A stretch of 64,000 nucleotides of DNA from Ramlibacter sp. (GTDB taxonomy: Bacteria > Pseudomonadota > Gammaproteobacteria > Burkholderiales > Burkholderiaceae_C), in the NCBI GenBank assembly GCA_019635435.1, contig JAHBZM010000001.1:3286001-3350000 (forward strand). The letters are read 5' to 3'. Within the stretch, counting starts at the first letter, position 1; each line of letters begins with the position of its first letter. This document shows positions 61,063-64,000 of the stretch, in pieces. The position numbers and the translations under genes were made by a program. A model generated the notes under the pieces. It searched no databases. It saw nothing but the letters and a program-made list of their open reading frames with translations, and was not told the DNA's origin.

Positions 61063-62370
61063 ATGCCCGGCTATTCCGACCCCGGCTTTGACACCCTGGC
61101 GCTGCATGCCGGTGCCGCGCCCGACCCCGTCACCGGCGCCCGCGCGGTGCCCATCCACCTGACCACCTCGTTCGTGTTCGAGTCCAGCGACCATGCGGCC
61201 GCGCTGTTCAACCTGGAGCGCGCGGGCCATGTCTACAGCCGCATCAGCAACCCGACCAACGCGGTGCTGGAGCAGCGCGTGGCCGCGCTCGAAGGCGGCA
61301 TTGGCGCCATCGCCACTGCCAGTGGCCAGGCCGCGCTGCACCTGAGCGTGGCCACGCTCATGGGCGCGGGCTCGCACATCGTGGCCAGCACCGCGCTGTA
61401 TGGCGGCAGCCAGAACCTGCTGCACTACACCATGCGCCGCTTCGGCATTGAGACCACCTTCGTCAAACCCGGCGACATCGACGGCTGGCGCGCCGCCATC
61501 CGGCCCAACACCAGGCTGCTGTTTGGCGAGACCGTGGGCAACCCCGGCCTGGACGTGCTGGACATTCCCACCGTGAGCGCCATCGCCCACGAGGCCGGCG
61601 TGCCGTTGCTGGTGGATTCAACCCTCACCTCCCCTTACCTCATGAAGCCGCTCGAACTGGGCGCCGATCTGGTCTACCACTCGGCCACCAAGTTCCTGAG
61701 CGGCCACGGCACGGTGATTGGCGGCATCGTGGTGGACGGCGGCAGCTTTGACTGGGACGGGCCCAAGGCCGCCGGCCGCTTTGCCGAACTCACCGCGCCC
61801 TACGACGGCTTTCACAACATGGTGTTCAGCGAGGAGTCCACCGTGGGGGCCTTCCTGCTGCGCGCGAGGCGCGAAGGCCTGCGCGACTTTGGCGCCTGCA
61901 TGAGCCCGCACACGGCCTGGCTGATCCTGCAGGGCATCGAGACCCTGCCCCTGCGCATGGAACGCCACATGAGCAACACCCGCCGCGTGGTGGAGTTCCT
62001 CGCCAGCCAGCCCTTTGTGGCGCGCGTGGGCCACCCCATGCTCCAGAGCCACCCCAGCCATGCGCTGGCGCACAAGCTGCTGCCCAAGGGCGCGGGCTCT
62101 GTGTTCAGCTTTGACATCAAGGGCAACCGCGAGCAGGGCAAGACCTTCATTGAAACCCTCAAGGTCTTCAGCCACCTGGCCAATGTGGGCGACTGCCGCT
62201 CGCTGGTGATCCACCCCGCCAGCACCACGCATTTCCGCATGAGCGACGAAGCGCTGGCCGCCGGCGGCATCAGCCAGGGCACGATCCGCCTGTCGATCGG
62301 GCTGGAAGACCCCGACGACCTGATCGACGACCTCAAGCGCGCGCTCAAGGCCGCCGAGAAAACCCACTAA
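61063..62370 (+). CDS. metY: O-acetylhomoserine (thiol)-lyase / Cys-Met metabolism PLP enzyme
   Basis: A 435-residue enzyme. PLP lysine K210 is in HSATKFLSGHGT. The family segments YSRISNPTNAVLEQRVAALE, ATASGQAALHLSVATLM and GTIRLSIGLEDPDDLIDDLK are clear. It makes homocysteine (or related thioethers) from O-acetyl- or O-succinylhomoserine. I take ATG 61063 with CGGAGAG upstream; at 61021 there is an in-frame ATG followed by nearly the same 15 bases (MPGYS occurs twice), an apparent small duplication of the start. Confidence 0.93.
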   Translation: MPGYSDPGFDTLALHAGAAPDPVTGARAVPIHLTTSFVFESSDHAAALFNLERAGHVYSRISNPTNAVLEQRVAALEGGIGAIATASGQAALHLSVATLMGAGSHIVASTALYGGSQNLLHYTMRRFGIETTFVKPGDIDGWRAAIRPNTRLLFGETVGNPGLDVLDIPTVSAIAHEAGVPLLVDSTLTSPYLMKPLELGADLVYHSATKFLSGHGTVIGGIVVDGGSFDWDGPKAAGRFAELTAPYDGFHNMVFSEESTVGAFLLRARREGLRDFGACMSPHTAWLILQGIETLPLRMERHMSNTRRVVEFLASQPFVARVGHPMLQSHPSHALAHKLLPKGAGSVFSFDIKGNREQGKTFIETLKVFSHLANVGDCRSLVIHPASTTHFRMSDEALAAGGISQGTIRLSIGLEDPDDLIDDLKRALKAAEKTH

Positions 62371-62372
62371 TT

Positions 62373-62431
62373 CCGTTCGGGCCGAGCTTGTCGAAGCCTC
62401 GCGAGCCCTTCGACAAGCTCAGCGCGAACGG
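62373..62431. repeat. REP-like palindrome between metY and the downstream hydrolase
   Basis: CCGTTCGGGCCGAGCTTGTC then GAAGCC, a short loop, GGGC-like CCCTTCGACAAGCTCAGCGC then GAACGG. It is the intergenic version of the element found inside gcvP and dnaE2. It may act as a transcription-attenuating hairpin. Confidence 0.88.
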
Positions 62432-62445
62432 CCAGGAGATCTGCC

Positions 62446-63270
62446 ATGGAAATTCAAGTCAACGGTCATACCACCTACTGCTACACCGGCGGCAAGCCCT
62501 TTGATGCGGCCAAGCCCACCGTGGTCTTCATCCACGGCGTGCTCAACGACCACAGCGTCTGGATTCTGCAGACCCGCTACCTCGCCCACCATGGCTGGAA
62601 CGTGCTCGCCGTGGACCTGCCGGGCCACTGCCGCAGTGCGGGCGAAGCCCCCGCCACGGTCGAAGCCGCCGCCGATTTCATCGCCGCCCTGCTCGACGCC
62701 GCGGGCGTGGCCCAGGCCGCGCTGGTGGGCCACAGCTGGGGCTCGCTGATTGCGCTGGAAGCCGCGGGCCGGCTGAAGCAGCGCGTGAGCCACCTGGTGC
62801 TGGTGGGCACGGCCTTTCCCATGAAGGTGTCGCCCGCGCTGCTCGAGGCCTCGCTGAACGAGCCCATGAAAGCGCTGACCATGATCAATGTGTTCAGCCG
62901 CAGCACGCTGGCCGCGCCGCCCTCGGCGCTGGGCCCGGGCACCTGGGTGTATGGCGCTAGCATGGCGCTGGGCCGGCGCGTGCTGGCCAGCAACACCCAG
63001 GCCAATGTGTTCCACCGCGGTTTCAAGGCCTGCAACGACTACGCCAACGGCGAAGCCGCCATGGCCCAGCTCACCTGCCCCGTGCTGTTTGTGCTGGGCG
63101 CGCAAGACCAGATGACCCAGGCCAGGGCCGCGCAGCCGCTGATCAAGCAGGCGCAGGCCAGTGGCAAGACCCTCAGGATCGCGACGCTGCCCGTGGGCCA
63201 CCACCAGATGAGCGAAACGCCCGACGACACGCTGTTTGCGATCCGCGACTTCCTGCGGGACGCGGCCTGA
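62446..63270 (+). CDS. Alpha/beta-fold hydrolase
   Basis: A 274-residue hydrolase with intact motifs: oxyanion VVFIHGVLNDHSVW, nucleophile GHSWGS (about 92-97), acid in VLGAQDQMT and His in LPVGHHQMSETPDD. It probably hydrolyses an ester or lactone. It lies 75 bases past metY, separated by a palindrome, on the same strand. CAGGAG precedes ATG 62446. Confidence 0.9.
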   Translation: MEIQVNGHTTYCYTGGKPFDAAKPTVVFIHGVLNDHSVWILQTRYLAHHGWNVLAVDLPGHCRSAGEAPATVEAAADFIAALLDAAGVAQAALVGHSWGSLIALEAAGRLKQRVSHLVLVGTAFPMKVSPALLEASLNEPMKALTMINVFSRSTLAAPPSALGPGTWVYGASMALGRRVLASNTQANVFHRGFKACNDYANGEAAMAQLTCPVLFVLGAQDQMTQARAAQPLIKQAQASGKTLRIATLPVGHHQMSETPDDTLFAIRDFLRDAA

Positions 63271-63271
63271 C

Positions 63272-63335
63272 TGCTATACAAAGGATAGCTGAAAGTGCCC
63301 GCCCAGCCTGGACTCCAGGCCTAAAAGGCTCTTAT
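63272..63335. repeat. Dispersed repeat in the convergent hydrolase/NTF2 gap
   Basis: TGCTATACAAAGGATAGCT, then AAGTGCCCGCCC, then GCCTGGACTCCAGGC (perfect 6-bp hairpin), then CTAAAAGGCT. It fills the whole space between two convergent stops and may terminate both transcripts. Confidence 0.7.
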
Positions 63336-63727
63336 TGCTGCTGCTGGGACTGCAACATCGCGCCCATGTTCTGGTGAATGAGCTGGATGGCCTTGAGCGG
63401 CCGCACCATGACCTTGAAGTCGGTGATCTTGCCGTCGTCGCCCCAGCGGATCATGTCCACGCCGTTCACGGTGATGCCCGCAAGCTCCAGCTGGAACTCC
63501 AGCACCGCGTCGTTCGGCCCTTCGAGTTCACGCACATAGCGGAACGACGGATCGCCAAACACCTTGAACGCGGCGCCCAGGTACTGCAGGGTCACGGCCT
63601 TGCCGGCCTGCGGCGTGTGGACCACCGGCGAGTGAAACACCACGTTGTCGGCCAGCAATGCAGACAGGCCTTTGAGGTCGCGGTTCTTGAGGATCTGGTG
63701 CCAGGCGGCCAGGGTAGCGTGGGTCAT
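63332..63727 (-). CDS. NTF2/SnoaL-like small protein
   Basis: A 131-residue alpha+beta-cone protein: N-terminal TLAAWHQILKNRDLKGLSAL, then LLADNVVFHSPVVHTPQAGK, and terminal strands ELAGITVNGVDMIRWGDDGK and ITDFKVMVRPLKAI. This is the SnoaL_2 or NTF2-like pattern. Such proteins bind small molecules or act as isomerases. ATG 63727; it carries a Gln-rich end (QSQQQQ). Confidence 0.85.
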   Translation of the reverse strand: MTHATLAAWHQILKNRDLKGLSALLADNVVFHSPVVHTPQAGKAVTLQYLGAAFKVFGDPSFRYVRELEGPNDAVLEFQLELAGITVNGVDMIRWGDDGKITDFKVMVRPLKAIQLIHQNMGAMLQSQQQQ

Positions 63728-63846
63728 GACGGGCTCCGTAAATGAGCCTCTATTCTTGCACCGGCCACGGTGTATAACCGGCCGATGCGTTTGCACCCTC
63801 CACTGCCGCTGCCGCTGCCCGCGCGCGAACTTGCGGGCCCGTTGCC

Positions 63847-64000
63847 ATGACCCTCGTTCTCGACAGCATGGCGGCCGCCGTCGAGCTGCTGCTCAGTGAA
63901 GTTGAAGGCGACATCGTGCTGGGCCTGCCGCTGGGCATCGGCAAGCCCAACCCGTTCGTGAACCTGCTGTACCAGCGCATCAAGGCCACGGGTGACACGG
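63847..64000 (+). CDS. Acetyl-CoA hydrolase/transferase-like protein, N-terminal part
   Basis: A frame open to the right edge (51 codons). DIVLGLPLGIGKPNPFVNLL, followed by YQRIKATGDT, is the N-terminal strand-helix seen in acetyl-CoA hydrolase/4-hydroxybutyrate CoA-transferase-type proteins. The gene is cut by the window; the catalytic Glu would lie beyond it. The assignment rests on this short motif. Confidence 0.65.
   Translation, partial: MTLVLDSMAAAVELLLSEVEGDIVLGLPLGIGKPNPFVNLLYQRIKATGDT

Overview
The window is high-GC, gene-dense chromosomal DNA of a betaproteobacterium, most probably a member of the Comamonadaceae. This rests on protein style and neighbourhood: an SOS-linked imuA-imuB-dnaE2 cassette, an intracellular PHA depolymerase, TRAP and TAXI transport proteins, a tandem glycine riboswitch in front of gcvT-gcvH-gcvP, and small dispersed palindromes typical of that family. 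No rRNA or tRNA genes, CRISPR arrays, transposases, integrases or phage genes are visible.

Layout. 0-5.4 kb: a partial gene, a membrane coiled-coil protein, two Hsp20 chaperones, a 19-cysteine copper-storage-type protein, a SpoIIAA-like protein and an unrecognised protein with a CFI-box-like tail. 5.4-8.2 kb: a GH38 (alpha-mannosidase-type) protein. 8.2-13.6 kb: the translesion mutasome (imuA, imuB, dnaE2) behind a perfect LexA-type box. 13.7-21.1 kb: a rearranged segment. An ABC exporter is followed by ridA and a divergent lysR lying between 224-bp inverted repeats. Next comes a two-gene islet (PmtA-like methyltransferase plus LtaS-like sulfatase-fold membrane enzyme) between 107-bp direct repeats, then a second, closely related lysR. 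21.2-28.1 kb: a tripartite RND efflux operon led by an alpha/beta-hydrolase that has lost its catalytic serine. 28.1-37.9 kb: a 2OG-Fe(II) oxygenase, two paralogous transglutaminase-like proteins (one without Cys and His), scoAB CoA transferase with a divergent PAS-LuxR regulator, two AhpD/CMD proteins, a thioesterase, an EamA exporter, an SDR and ETF-ubiquinone oxidoreductase. 38.0-43.6 kb: two overlapping membrane-anchored TAXI proteins and a complete dctPQM TRAP operon. 43.6-48.4 kb: the glycine cleavage operon. 48.4-64 kb: housekeeping and accessory genes: a hydrolase, a FrnE-type oxidoreductase, aroQ coupled to a catalytically dead-looking hydrolase, EamA, a J-domain protein, an MFS transporter, aroC, a Liv-type binding protein, TetR, a cupin, GST, phaZ, a CBS protein, metY, a hydrolase, an NTF2-like protein and the start of an acetyl-CoA hydrolase/transferase-like gene.

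Themes. Several genes look like catalytically altered paralogues: a GEEAGG instead of GDSAGG hydrolase, a Ser-to-Val and His-to-Arg hydrolase beside aroQ, and a Cys-to-Trp transglutaminase-like protein. Two families of short dispersed palindromes occur both between genes and in frame inside conserved genes (gcvP, dnaE2, imuB, the first EamA gene). The 15.4-21 kb segment carries the scars of at least two rearrangements and is the clearest accessory region.

Limits. All family calls come from reading motifs and overall resemblance without any database search. Start codons are chosen by ribosome-binding site and family expectation.
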